This document shows, piece by piece, positions 17,817 to 26,687 of a DNA stretch of 64,000 nt (position 1 is its first letter; every line of letters begins with the position of its first letter). The notes below the pieces were generated by a model that saw only the letters and a program-made list of their open reading frames with translations, ran no database searches and had not been told where the DNA came from. The stretch spans positions 1 through 64,000 of the forward strand of contig CAYMNG010000001.1 of assembly GCA_964391765.1 (NCBI GenBank), given 5' to 3'. The position numbers and the translations under genes were made by a program. Source of the DNA: UBA10649 sp964391765 (lineage in GTDB: Bacteria > Actinomycetota > Actinomycetes > S36-B12).

Positions 17817-19337
17817 TCAGCCGCCGGCGCGGGGCTTCTTCGTCGCCGCCGGCTTCTTCGCCGCGGCCGGCTTCGCCAACGATCCGCCGACGATCCGCTC
17901 CCCGGCGACCGGGACGACGCGGCGAACACCGAGGAAGTTCGCGACGTCGGTCCCGGTGAACGGCGACACGTGCGCGACCGACCCGCACGCGTTCGTGTGC
18001 GCCATCATCGGCACGCCGCCCTTCTCCTGGGGGCCCAGGTACATCACGACGTGCCGGTACGAGCAGGTCTGACCCGCCGGGCAGGTGTCGTACAGCACGA
18101 GGTCGCCGGGCCGGATCTGGCTCGGCGGGATGACCGCGTAGTGCCGGTCCAGCGCGGCGCCGTCCCACGGGACCATGTTCCGGGTGGACGGCGCCCACCC
18201 GTCACCGGCCGTGCCCAGGCCCGCGCCCTCGGCGTAGGCCCGGGAGACGTACGACGAGCAGTCGTACCGCCACGGCTCCAGCCGGCCGATCCCCTCGCAC
18301 GCGTAGGGTGCACCCAGCCGCACCATCGCCCACTTGACCGCGAACGCCGACTGCGGGGTCGCCGCGTTGCGGACCGCGGCCTTGCACAGCTTCGACACCG
18401 ACACCCCGTCGGGGACCGTCCCGGCGAGGACCTGCGTCGGGCACCCGCCCGGCCCGACGACGGTCTGCGGCTGGGCGACGCTGACGAGTCGGGCGAGTTC
18501 GGCCTCGTCGTCCGCGAGCTTCTTGCGCGCCTTCGTCAGCGCCGCGGTCGCCGCGTCCGCGCGGGCCGACGCGTCGTCGGCCCGGATCCGCGTGGCCGCG
18601 GCCGCGGACTGCGCCGCGACGGCGAAGTCCTGGGCGCTGGCGTAGGACAGCGCCTGCCGACCGGTGGCCGACCGCAGGTAGACGACGGAGTCGATCGTGC
18701 GCAACAGGTCGTCGGGCCGGCTTCCGAGCACTCCCATCACCAGGTCGACGTCGGTCGTTCCCTGGATGTACAGGCCGCGAACCGCGCCGGCGAACTGCGC
18801 CTGGGCACCGACCGCGGTGAACTCCGCCCGGTTCCGCACCCGCGTGGCGACGGCGAGGTCGCCGATCGCGTCGGCCACCACACGGTCGGCGGCGACGACC
18901 TGCCGGCTAAGCGTGCGGACCTTCGCCTTGCCGGCCTGGATCGCCCGCCACACGTTGCCGTAGTCGTCGACGAACGTCGGGTCGATGGGCGCGGTTCCGT
19001 CCGAGCCCGGCAGCGCGCCGGAGTCACTGGCCGGGCCCGGCCGCTGGCCGGGTAACGCCCCGCCACCGGCCTGGGTGGGCTCACCGTCGGCCGGTGACCG
19101 GCTCGGCCCGACGCCGCCGGCCGACGGACCGACCGGCCCCGACGGGATCGAGGTCACCGGCGGGTCGCCCGGGGTAGCCGGCACGGTCTCCGGCGCGGTC
19201 GACGACGCGGGCTCGGCCGGCTGGTCGTCCGCGCGCGCCGGGAGGGCGATCAGGCCCAGGGCGGTCGACACGGCGGCCGCGAGCGCGAGCGCGCGCAACC
19301 TCCCCGGCGGCCGCCCGGCCGCCTCACCCAGCGCCAT
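17817..19337 (-). CDS. Secreted NlpC/P60 (C40) cell-wall peptidase
   Basis: The protein hydrolyses peptidoglycan stem peptides outside the membrane. It has a signal peptide (RLRALALAAAVSTALGLIAL, cleavage near PARA-D), a Pro/Ser-rich linker, a helical coiled-coil region of about 200 residues, and a C-terminal C40 domain. The nucleophile is the Cys in RYDCSSYVSRAYAEG; the His is in YRHVVMYLG or AHTNACG. RPGDLVLYD is a family motif. The tail KPAAAKKPAATKKP is basic and could bind the cell wall. The ATG at 19337 lies 6 nt after GATAAT; an in-frame ATG at 19355 is less likely. About 506 aa, similar to RipA-type proteins. Confidence 0.88.
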   Translation of the reverse strand: MALGEAAGRPPGRLRALALAAAVSTALGLIALPARADDQPAEPASSTAPETVPATPGDPPVTSIPSGPVGPSAGGVGPSRSPADGEPTQAGGGALPGQRPGPASDSGALPGSDGTAPIDPTFVDDYGNVWRAIQAGKAKVRTLSRQVVAADRVVADAIGDLAVATRVRNRAEFTAVGAQAQFAGAVRGLYIQGTTDVDLVMGVLGSRPDDLLRTIDSVVYLRSATGRQALSYASAQDFAVAAQSAAAATRIRADDASARADAATAALTKARKKLADDEAELARLVSVAQPQTVVGPGGCPTQVLAGTVPDGVSVSKLCKAAVRNAATPQSAFAVKWAMVRLGAPYACEGIGRLEPWRYDCSSYVSRAYAEGAGLGTAGDGWAPSTRNMVPWDGAALDRHYAVIPPSQIRPGDLVLYDTCPAGQTCSYRHVVMYLGPQEKGGVPMMAHTNACGSVAHVSPFTGTDVANFLGVRRVVPVAGERIVGGSLAKPAAAKKPAATKKPRAGG

Positions 19338-19343
19338 GGGCCC

Positions 19344-19349
19344 ATTATC
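19344..19349 (-). promoter_or_regulatory. Putative -10 (GATAAT) of the C40 peptidase gene
   Basis: GATAAT ends 6 nt before the ATG at 19337, the leaderless spacing seen elsewhere in this window. Confidence 0.45.
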
Positions 19350-19450
19350 AGCCATCCGGTGGCGCCGACGTCGTGCCGCGGACCCGGCGCGCCGGGTAGC
19401 CGCTGATAGCCGGCCCTTCCGGTCACGACGGGTGGAACCGACACGCACCT

Positions 19451-19479
19451 CGGTGGGCTGGCCCCTCAGCAGCCCACCG
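19451..19479. other. 10-bp-arm inverted repeat in a divergent intergenic region
   Basis: The arms cggtgggctg and cagcccaccg are separated by 9 nt. The element lies in the roughly 310-bp spacer between the leftward C40 gene and the rightward LuxR gene. It has no T-run and could be an operator. I see no gene in the rest of this spacer. Confidence 0.4.
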
Positions 19480-19659
19480 GATCTCCGCTCACCGTCCACG
19501 TTCGCACCCACCCGGTTGCTGTCCGTGTCCAGCCAGACTACGGGCGACGACGCCGGCCGAGTGGCGCCGAAGGTGGCTATGGGCGGCTATAGGTTGGACA
19601 CACTCACGTCGGGACGCCCCGTCCGCGACGGCGGCGGACCAGTGGAGCGGGTGAGCGCG

Positions 19660-20451
19660 ATGGCGGTCGAGCGGACAGCGGCACTGACGGACTACCTGAG
19701 GTTCCTCGTCGGCAACCCGGACGGCGACGCCGCGGCCCGGGCACTGGTCCTCGGCGCGCTCACGCCGTTGTCGGTGTGGTCGGCGGTGATCTTCGCTCGG
19801 TCCAAGACCGGGAACCTCGAGATCGCCGGCAGCCACGGCGTCGTCGACGAGCTCACCGGCGGCCTGCGCGTCCTGCCACCGGCCATGGCGTTGCCGGTCT
19901 GCGAGGCGTTCGCCACGGCCGAGCCGATCGCGCTCACCGCCGGCGAACTGCTCGCCCGGTACCCCCTCCTCATGGCCGAGCCGCGCCTGCACGACGCGGG
20001 CGTCCTGCCGGCGCCGGACTCCCGCGTCGTGTTCGCGCCGCTGCAGCACTCCGGTGCCACGATCGGGGTCGTCGGGATCGTGCAGGACGGCTCGCAGCCG
20101 TGGGACGTGCTCGACTGGCGCTACCTCGACGGCGTCCTCGCCGGTGTCTCGTTGTGGTTGAACAACCAACGCGAGGTCCTCGTCGACCGCTGGCGGCGGG
20201 CCGCACCGCCGCCGCAGCGCGACGTCCGGGTGAGCGAGCGGCAACGCGAGGTCCTGGAGATGGTCAGCCTCGACCGGACCAACCGCGAGATCGCCCGCGC
20301 GCTGGGGTACTCGGTGCCGACGATCAAGAAGGACCTCCAGCACCTCATGCAACTGCTCGGCACCCACGACCGCCGGTCGACCGCCGGGCGGGCGCGCGAG
20401 ATCGGTCTGCTGCCCGAGCGGCGCGGTCTGGCCGTCCCGCCCGCGCACTGA
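19660..20451 (+). CDS. LuxR-family transcriptional regulator with GAF-like sensor region
   Basis: The 263-aa protein has an N-terminal region of about 180 residues resembling a GAF sensor fold (VFAPLQHSGATIGVVGIVQD) and a C-terminal LuxR helix-turn-helix (RVSERQREVLEMVSLDRTN, then ALGYSVPTIKKDLQHLM). It probably binds DNA as a dimer in response to an unknown small ligand. It is an orphan with no histidine kinase or autoinducer synthase nearby. The ATG at 19660 is one choice; an in-frame GTG at 19651 behind GGAG (19644-19647) is possible. A TAGGTT hexamer lies about 60 bp upstream. Confidence 0.85.
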   Translation: MAVERTAALTDYLRFLVGNPDGDAAARALVLGALTPLSVWSAVIFARSKTGNLEIAGSHGVVDELTGGLRVLPPAMALPVCEAFATAEPIALTAGELLARYPLLMAEPRLHDAGVLPAPDSRVVFAPLQHSGATIGVVGIVQDGSQPWDVLDWRYLDGVLAGVSLWLNNQREVLVDRWRRAAPPPQRDVRVSERQREVLEMVSLDRTNREIARALGYSVPTIKKDLQHLMQLLGTHDRRSTAGRAREIGLLPERRGLAVPPAH

Positions 20452-20458
20452 CGACGGC

Positions 20459-21913
20459 CTACTCCCGGTCCGCGTCCGCCGGCGCGGGCCGCGAGCACAG
20501 CACCCGCAGTTCGGCGAGCATCGCGTCGACGATCCGCCGCGGGTCCGGTACCAGACCGGCGTCGGCGGCGACGCCGACCGTCACCGATCCGGCGTACGAG
20601 AAGATCGTCACGGTCATCGCCTGACGACCCGAGCACGGGGCGAAGCCGACGATCTGCCGGACGGTCGCCCCGGCCAACGTCAACCTCGCCCGCGGACCCG
20701 GCACGTTGCTGAGCACCCCCACGCACTTGTCGGCGAAGAACCGTATCAGGCCCGCGCCCACCGGACCGGGGACCAGCGCGAGGGCCCGCTGCAGGGCGAA
20801 CGTCGCACCCGGCTCGTCGGAGGACTTGATCCGCGCCATCCGCCGGCGCACGTCGACCAGTCGCCGCGCGGCGGTCGGGCCGGTCAGCGGCAGGTCGAGC
20901 AGCACGAGGGCGAAGCGGTTACCCAGCGCCGTCGGCAGGCGTGCGTCGAACGGATCGAGGTTGACCGGCACCATCCACACGACGTCGTCGACGAGCCGGT
21001 CGTGACCGGTCAGGTAGTCGCGCAGCCCACCGGCCAGGCCGGCGACGAGCACGTCGTTCACGGTCGTACCCGATGCCCGGGCCGCGGCGGCGATCGGCGC
21101 GAGGTCGGTCGGCGCGGACCACACGACGAGCTTGTCCACCCCCGGCGCGCCGGACCACGACGTCGGCGGCGACTGCCCGACCGCGAACTTCGTCGCGGTC
21201 ACGACGTCGTGCCATGTCCGGCGGACGAGGGCGCCCCCGGGGACGCGTCGCGGCACGACGTCGACGACGTCGACCGCGTCGGCGATCAGGTCGGGGTGTC
21301 GCACCAGCCGGCGCAGGGTACGAACCGGCGACGCGGCGGCCCGCACCGCACCGCGCACGGCGTCGGTGGTCGATGTGCCCGCGGCGAGCGTCGACGTCCG
21401 GTCGCCGGCCCGGTCATCGGCCCGGTGCGAGCCGGTGCCGGCCGGGCGCACGACCGCCTCGATCGGCGCGAGGGCGCCCAGCAGCAGTTGCGTGAGCCGG
21501 ACGCCGTCGGCGATCGCATGGTGGATCCGCACCGCGACGACGCATCCGCGAACGCCCTCGGCGACCTCCACCGGCGCGACGACGCTGGCGACCCACAGCG
21601 GCCGCGCCGGGTCCAGCCGCCGCGCGCGCTCGCGCCCCATGAACTGCTGCACGTCGGCGATCGTCGCCGTGGGTCCGAGGTCGACCGCTCGAACGTGTCG
21701 GTCGAGGTCGAACCGCGGGTCCGGGACCCACGACCACCCCGGGGGCGTGCGCTCGGCCCGGCAGGTGAGGACGGGGTGCCGCTGGACCAGGTCGGCGAAC
21801 ACCGCCCGCACGCTGGCCACCGCGACGACGGCGTCCAGGACCAGCGCGGTGTCGACGACCATCCAGCCCGTCGGCCGGTCCATCGTCAGCCACAGTCCGT
21901 CCTGTGCCGGCAT
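20459..21913 (-). CDS. WS/DGAT family O-acyltransferase
   Basis: The 484-aa protein contains the catalytic HHxxxDG motif in VRIHHAIADGVRL near residue 135. It also has the C-terminal domain markers VNDVLVAGLAGGLRDYL and GVLSNVPGPRARLTLAG. Such enzymes join acyl-CoA to diacylglycerol or fatty alcohols to make storage triacylglycerol or wax esters, at the membrane or lipid droplet. The start at 21913 gives MPAQDGLWLTMDRPTGWM, which aligns with the usual N-terminus; a GTG at 21916 immediately precedes it. It is divergent from the HerA-like gene, and the promoter region carries a long inverted repeat. Confidence 0.9.
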   Translation of the reverse strand: MPAQDGLWLTMDRPTGWMVVDTALVLDAVVAVASVRAVFADLVQRHPVLTCRAERTPPGWSWVPDPRFDLDRHVRAVDLGPTATIADVQQFMGRERARRLDPARPLWVASVVAPVEVAEGVRGCVVAVRIHHAIADGVRLTQLLLGALAPIEAVVRPAGTGSHRADDRAGDRTSTLAAGTSTTDAVRGAVRAAASPVRTLRRLVRHPDLIADAVDVVDVVPRRVPGGALVRRTWHDVVTATKFAVGQSPPTSWSGAPGVDKLVVWSAPTDLAPIAAAARASGTTVNDVLVAGLAGGLRDYLTGHDRLVDDVVWMVPVNLDPFDARLPTALGNRFALVLLDLPLTGPTAARRLVDVRRRMARIKSSDEPGATFALQRALALVPGPVGAGLIRFFADKCVGVLSNVPGPRARLTLAGATVRQIVGFAPCSGRQAMTVTIFSYAGSVTVGVAADAGLVPDPRRIVDAMLAELRVLCSRPAPADADRE

Positions 21914-21985
21914 CACACGGCCAATCAGACACGGTCCGCGGCCCTCGACGCCACCCCGTCGACGCCACCCCCTCGCCGCCACTTC

Positions 21986-22046
21986 GTCGACCTTGAGTTT
22001 GCACCGGGTCCGGTCGCGCGACACGCGGTACAAGCTCACGGTCGAC
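21986..22046. promoter_or_regulatory. 21-bp-arm imperfect inverted repeat between divergent genes
   Basis: The left arm 21986-22006 (gtcgaccttgagtttgcacc...) and the right arm 22026-22046 match in 18 of 21 positions when one is reverse-complemented, with a 19-bp spacer. It lies between WS/DGAT and the HerA-like gene just upstream of the latter's -10, so it could be an operator controlling both. Confidence 0.55.
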
Positions 22047-22050
22047 GGGC

Positions 22051-22056
22051 TAGCGT
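22051..22056 (+). promoter_or_regulatory. Putative -10 (TAGCGT) of the HerA-like gene
   Basis: TAGCGT ends 8 nt before the GTG at 22065. It directly follows the inverted repeat. Confidence 0.45.
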
Positions 22057-22064
22057 CGACCCCC

Positions 22065-24434
22065 GTGACGGACCTGCGCATCGGTGGCGACCTCGATCCG
22101 GCTACCGGAGAGCGCGCCGACCGTCCGACGGTCCTGCCGTCCGCCGACCTGACCACCCACGGCGTGATCGTCGGGATGACCGGCTCGGGGAAGACCGGAC
22201 TGGGCGTCGTGCTGATCGAGGAGGCGCTGGCCGCCGGCGTACCGGTACTCGCGCTGGACCCCAAGGGCGACCTGACCAACCTGTGCCTGACGTTCCCCGC
22301 CCTCGCACCGGCCGACTTCGAGCCGTGGCTGCCGCCCGCCGATGTCGCCGGTTCCGGGCTGACCGCCGCGCAGTACGCCGAGCGCCAGGCCCGGACGTGG
22401 CGCGACGGGCTCGCCGGGTGGCAGGTCGGGCCGGACCGCATCGCCGCGCTGCGCGCCGGTGTCGAGTTCTGCGTCTACACGCCCGGCTCGGCCGCCGGCC
22501 GATCGATCAACGTCGTCGGCTCGCTCGCCGCCCCGGACCCGGGGGCCGATCCGGAGGACGTCGCGGCCGAGATCGACGGGTACGTCAGCACCGTGTTGAC
22601 GATGGTGGGGATCGACGCCGACCCGCTGTCCTCCCGCGAGCACGTCCTGTTGTCCACCCTCATCCAGGCGGCCTGGTCGGCCGGCCAGGACCTGGACCTG
22701 GCGACCGTGCTGGCCCAGGTGCAACAGCCACCGCTGCGCAAGGTCGGCGTGCTGGACCTCGAGCAGTTCTTCCCGGCCGCCGACCGCGCCGCGTTCGCGA
22801 TCCGGTTGAACGCGCTGCTCGCCTCCCCGAGCTTCGCCACCTGGCTCACCGGGGACCCGATCGACATCGACGCGATGCTGCGGACCGCGGACGGCCGCCC
22901 CCGCTGCGCGATCGTCACGCTCGCGCACCTGGCCGACGACCAGCGGCTCTCGGTCGCGGCCCTGCTGCTGACGAAGATGCTGACCTGGACGCGCCGGCAG
23001 GCCGGTTCCGCGGACCTGCGTGCGCTGGTGTTCGTCGACGAGGTGGCCGGCTACCTCCCGCCGACGGCGAACCCACCGACGAAGCGACCGATCCTGACCC
23101 TGCTGAAGCAGGCACGCGCGTTCGGCGTGGGGGTCGTCCTGTCGACGCAGAACCCGGTCGACATCGACTACAAGGCGCTGTCGAACGCCGGCACCTGGCT
23201 GATCGGGCGCCTGCAGACCGAGCAGGACAAGGCCAGGCTCGTCGACGGCCTGCGCAGCGCGGCCGGAACCGTCGACATCGCCGCCGTGGGCGCCGCGATC
23301 TCGGCCCTCGGCAAGCGGCAGTTCCTGCTCAAGCGGGCCACCGCGGACGTCGCGACGCTGACGACGACCCGATGGGCGATGAGCTACCTGCGCGGTCCGA
23401 TGATGCGGGCGGAGATCGCTCGCCTGGCCACCGCCGGGCTCGTCGCGGTGCGGCCCGATCCCGTCGCGTCGTCGGATCAGACATCGCCCACAGTGCCGCC
23501 GGCGACCGACCTGCGCGCCGATGAGACACCGGTCGCACCCGTGCCCGCGCCCGGTGTCCTGACCGCGTACGTCGACCCGGCCGCCGGCTGGCGGTCGGCG
23601 ATCGGAGCAGGGGGCGGTCCGGACGCCGGCCGCCGGCTCGAGGCAGCCGTCGTCGCCCGGGTCCGCCTGCGGTTCGACGACCCGAAGGCCGAGCTGGTGT
23701 TCGACCAGGAGTACGAGGCCGTCCTGCATCCGCTGACCACGTCCCCCGATCCGGCGGACTTCGTCGCGGTCGACTACGACGACCGCGACCTGCACTCCGA
23801 CCCGCCGGTCGGCGCCGTATACCTGCTGCCCGTCGCCGACATCGCCCGGAAGGCGTGGTGGACCGCCGTGCAGAAGTCGCTGACCACCCACCTGCTCGCG
23901 ACCCGCACGGTGCAGATCGAGACGAACACCGACCTGCGGCTGTACTCGCGGATCGGCGAGTCCAGCGCGCAGTTCGCCGACCGGTGCGCTCGAGCGGCCG
24001 CCGAACGGGCCGATGCGGCGACCGCCGCCCTGCGCCGCAAGTACGAGGCACGCCTGCGAACCGCGCAGACCCGCGCGCGCAGTGCCGGAACGACGGCCGA
24101 CTCCGCCGCCGCCCGGCACGAGGTCGAGCACGGCACGGCGGCCCAGGTCACGACACTCCTCGGCGGGATCTTCGGCGGCCGGCGTAGTCGGTCGTCGATC
24201 CTCACCGAGGCCCGACGCTCCTCCGCGTCGGCCGCGCGGGTCGAGGCGGCCCAGGAGCGGGCATCGACCGCGCAGCAGGCGGTCGCCGATCTCGAACGCG
24301 ACCTCACCGACGAGATCGCGGCGATCGACGCGCAGTGGACGGCCACCGCAGCGGCGATCTCGACCATGACGATTCCCCTGGAGCGCAACGACATCGTGGT
24401 CGCCGATCTCCGGCTGGTGTGGCTGGCGCCGTGA
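22065..24434 (+). CDS. HerA-like ATP-binding protein (FtsK/HerA superfamily)
   Basis: The 789-aa protein has Walker A GMTGSGKTGLGVVL near residue 40 and VLALDPKGDLTNL. A Walker B-like ALVFVDEVAGYLPPT lies near 330, followed by ARAFGVGVVLSTQNPVDIDY. The C-terminal third is a long Ala/Arg-rich coiled coil (residues 640-770) ending in a compact domain. HerA-type ATPases translocate DNA or remodel complexes. No NurA nuclease or defence effector sits beside it, so a repair or defence role is not supported here. The GTG at 22065 fits the leaderless pattern. It is widely found as a single gene. Confidence 0.8.
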   Translation: MTDLRIGGDLDPATGERADRPTVLPSADLTTHGVIVGMTGSGKTGLGVVLIEEALAAGVPVLALDPKGDLTNLCLTFPALAPADFEPWLPPADVAGSGLTAAQYAERQARTWRDGLAGWQVGPDRIAALRAGVEFCVYTPGSAAGRSINVVGSLAAPDPGADPEDVAAEIDGYVSTVLTMVGIDADPLSSREHVLLSTLIQAAWSAGQDLDLATVLAQVQQPPLRKVGVLDLEQFFPAADRAAFAIRLNALLASPSFATWLTGDPIDIDAMLRTADGRPRCAIVTLAHLADDQRLSVAALLLTKMLTWTRRQAGSADLRALVFVDEVAGYLPPTANPPTKRPILTLLKQARAFGVGVVLSTQNPVDIDYKALSNAGTWLIGRLQTEQDKARLVDGLRSAAGTVDIAAVGAAISALGKRQFLLKRATADVATLTTTRWAMSYLRGPMMRAEIARLATAGLVAVRPDPVASSDQTSPTVPPATDLRADETPVAPVPAPGVLTAYVDPAAGWRSAIGAGGGPDAGRRLEAAVVARVRLRFDDPKAELVFDQEYEAVLHPLTTSPDPADFVAVDYDDRDLHSDPPVGAVYLLPVADIARKAWWTAVQKSLTTHLLATRTVQIETNTDLRLYSRIGESSAQFADRCARAAAERADAATAALRRKYEARLRTAQTRARSAGTTADSAAARHEVEHGTAAQVTTLLGGIFGGRRSRSSILTEARRSSASAARVEAAQERASTAQQAVADLERDLTDEIAAIDAQWTATAAAISTMTIPLERNDIVVADLRLVWLAP

Positions 24435-24469
24435 CGTGCCGACCGAGGACCTCGGGACCGACTCGGGGC

Positions 24470-26687
24470 TCACGCCGCGGGCGGCACCGTGCATGTGAAC
24501 GTGAGGTCGTCCAGGCTCGACGCGCGCGGCACGATCGACCACCCGCGCGTGGTCACGCCGCCGTCACCCGAACCGCGCGCCCCCTCCCACAGGACCGACC
24601 CGACCACGGCACCGCGGTCGGCGACCAGGCCGACCCGGTCGGCCCCCGCGCACGCCGCGCTCGGCCGGTCGACGATCAGGACCTGCAGGTCGGACTCACC
24701 GGGCAGCGCGTGGACGGTGACGTCGGCCAGCGTCGGCTGCTCGCTGGGCAGCGGTTCGCCCAGGAGGCGCGGGTCGACGCCGACCGCGAACCGGTACCGC
24801 GGGTCCGTCGCCGCGAAGTCGTCCGCGTGCCACGGGTCGGCGGGGGTGAAGTCCGCGGGCAGGTGCCAGCCGGTCATGGCGCCGTTCTTCACGTCGGTGA
24901 ACACCGGTCCGCCGGCGACCGCGTCGGCGAGGCCGTCGGCGATCGGGTCCGCGGCCGCCGGCGTCGCTCCCGCCGCGGCCAGCACGGTCGCGGCGATCTG
25001 GCCGGTCGACCGCACGGCGGTCACGACCTGCGGGTCGTGCTGACCGGCGGCCTTGACGATCAGCGGAACGTGCGCGATCTGCGACCACCGCTGCTCCTGG
25101 TCGTCGCCGACGCGGCGATCGGCGTGCTCGGTCATCGCCGCGCCGTGGTCGGCGACCACGACGACCATCGTGTCCTCGAACTGTCCGGTCTGCTCCAGGT
25201 GGTCCAGCAGCACGCCGAGCTGCCGGTCGAAGTCCTGGACCGACGCGAACCACAGTCGGCGCTCGAGCGCCTTCAGCTCGTCGCTGGTGTACGTCTCGTC
25301 GGCCTCCTCGCCGATCAGGTGCGCACCGTCCACGACCGGGACGCGGGCCGGGTAGAGCTGACGACCCTCGCCGTCGAGCACCCACGGGGCGTGGGTGCGG
25401 ATCGTGTGCCACAGCGCGAGGAACGGGGCGTCGGGGTTGGCGTGGCGCACCTGGTCGATACCGCGCACGACGTTCGCGACGGTGTCCGCCTCCGGGTCGT
25501 TGCCGAACTCCTCGCCGCCGGCCCAGAAGTCGCTCCAGCGACCGTCGGTCGTCGGGAAGGCGTCGGCGAACGGTGGCGCCAGCGCGGTGCGTCCGGCGAC
25601 CGCCGCCGTGTCGGCGAGGAACCGGCCGATCGTCTGATCGAGAAGCTCATCCCCCGCGTCCAGTCGCTTAAGGTCGGAACCTCCACCGATCCCGATAGCG
25701 ACTATGGTCCGCTTGTGTCCCGCGCCCATCTCGACAAGGTTCGCGGTTATATCGACCTTGCCGAGAAGGAAGGCGCGAAGCTTCTGGTCGATGGCCGCGA
25801 CNNNNNNNNNNCCGCGCACCCACGCTCGCGCACCGGGTGTCGTCGCAGTCGTAGGAGAACACCGGCGACTCGACGACGACGCCGTACGTCGACGCGAGCC
25901 CACCGACGACGCCCAGGCTGGACCGCATCCGCTGGACGTCGTCCCGGCTCATCGTCGACAGGTCGACCTGGCCGGTGAGCATCGCCGGCACCGCGTAGTC
26001 GGTGAAGTTCGCCGGGGCGTAGGCGTTCGCGTACACGGTCGCACCGGACGCGAGGCGGGCGAGGTTCGGCAGGCCGGGTCGGACGTTGCCGTCGGCGTCG
26101 AACGCGGCCGGGTAGGACAACTCGTCGGCGACCACCCACACGACGTTCGGCGGTCGGATCGCGGTGTCGAACGAATAGGCCGACGGCTGGGCCGCCTGCG
26201 AACCGGTCCACAGGGTCGACACGAGCGGGACGGCGGTCGCGACGGCGGCGAACACCACGAGCACCGTGCCCATCGCCAGCCGTCGGGACAGTGCGGTCAG
26301 CCCGATCGCGACGGCCAGGCCGACGACCCAGGCGACGGTGGACTGTTGGGCGAACACGGTGACCGCGAGCGCGTTCGCGACCAGGAACCACACCAGGACC
26401 AGCGTGAGCGTCGACGCGACGACGTCGAACGCCACCGGCGTCAACACCCGCCGCAGCACCCACAGCACGCCGGCCAGCACCGCCCAGAACACGACCAGGC
26501 CGACGACGAGGACGACCGCCCACGCGAGCGGCGACACCCCGTGGGCGGCGAAGAAGACCGTGTTCGCGGCGATCTTGTCGTTCGTCGGGATGACGAGCGC
26601 GAGGATCGCGATCGCCAGCAGCCATGCGGCGATGTTCGCGGGGCTGACGTTCGTGCGCGGGCCCGGTCCGCGGGTCGGACGGCTCAC
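24470..26687 (-). CDS. Membrane-anchored sulfatase-family protein, broken by a scaffold misjoin
   Basis: The N-terminus has about five membrane spans (WLLAIAILALVIPTND, VVLVVGLVVFWAVLAGVLWV, and others), then an extracytoplasmic alkaline-phosphatase/sulfatase domain. PPNVVWVVADELSYPAAFDAD is the first metal site and DTMVVVVADHGAAMTEHA the second. It resembles LtaS-like and other phospho- or sulfo-group transferring membrane proteins of the envelope. Between about 25625 and 25811 the gene is replaced by an unrelated fragment plus 10 N, so a stretch of perhaps 30-60 residues of the true protein is unknown. The GTG at 26687 overlaps the methyltransferase stop (GTGA). Confidence 0.75.
25625..25801 (+). 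other. Chimeric fragment of a methylmalonate-semialdehyde dehydrogenase-like gene
   Basis: On the plus strand this 177-bp piece reads as ADRLIEKLIPRVQSLKVG, then TDPDSDYGPLVSRAHL and AEKEGAKLLVDGRD. I recognise this as an internal segment of CoA-acylating methylmalonate-semialdehyde dehydrogenase. It has no start, stop or flanking gene. Its codons include CTT, GGT, GTT and TAT, which are rare in the surroundings. It interrupts the sulfatase on the opposite strand and ends exactly at an N run. It is best read as a misassembled or contaminating contig end. Confidence 0.75.
25802..25811. other. Short assembly gap (10 N)
   Basis: Ten N separate the foreign fragment from genuine sulfatase sequence. 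Confidence 1.

Noticed and set aside
22065..24434. HerA-like gene as part of a defence system
   Set aside because: No nuclease, SIR2, NurA or other effector is adjacent, and the neighbours are lipid and envelope genes.
24335..25978. Long open frame opposite the sulfatase containing dehydrogenase-like residues
   Set aside because: Only the 177 bp at 25625-25801 resemble a dehydrogenase; the rest is a GC-rich antisense frame of the sulfatase.
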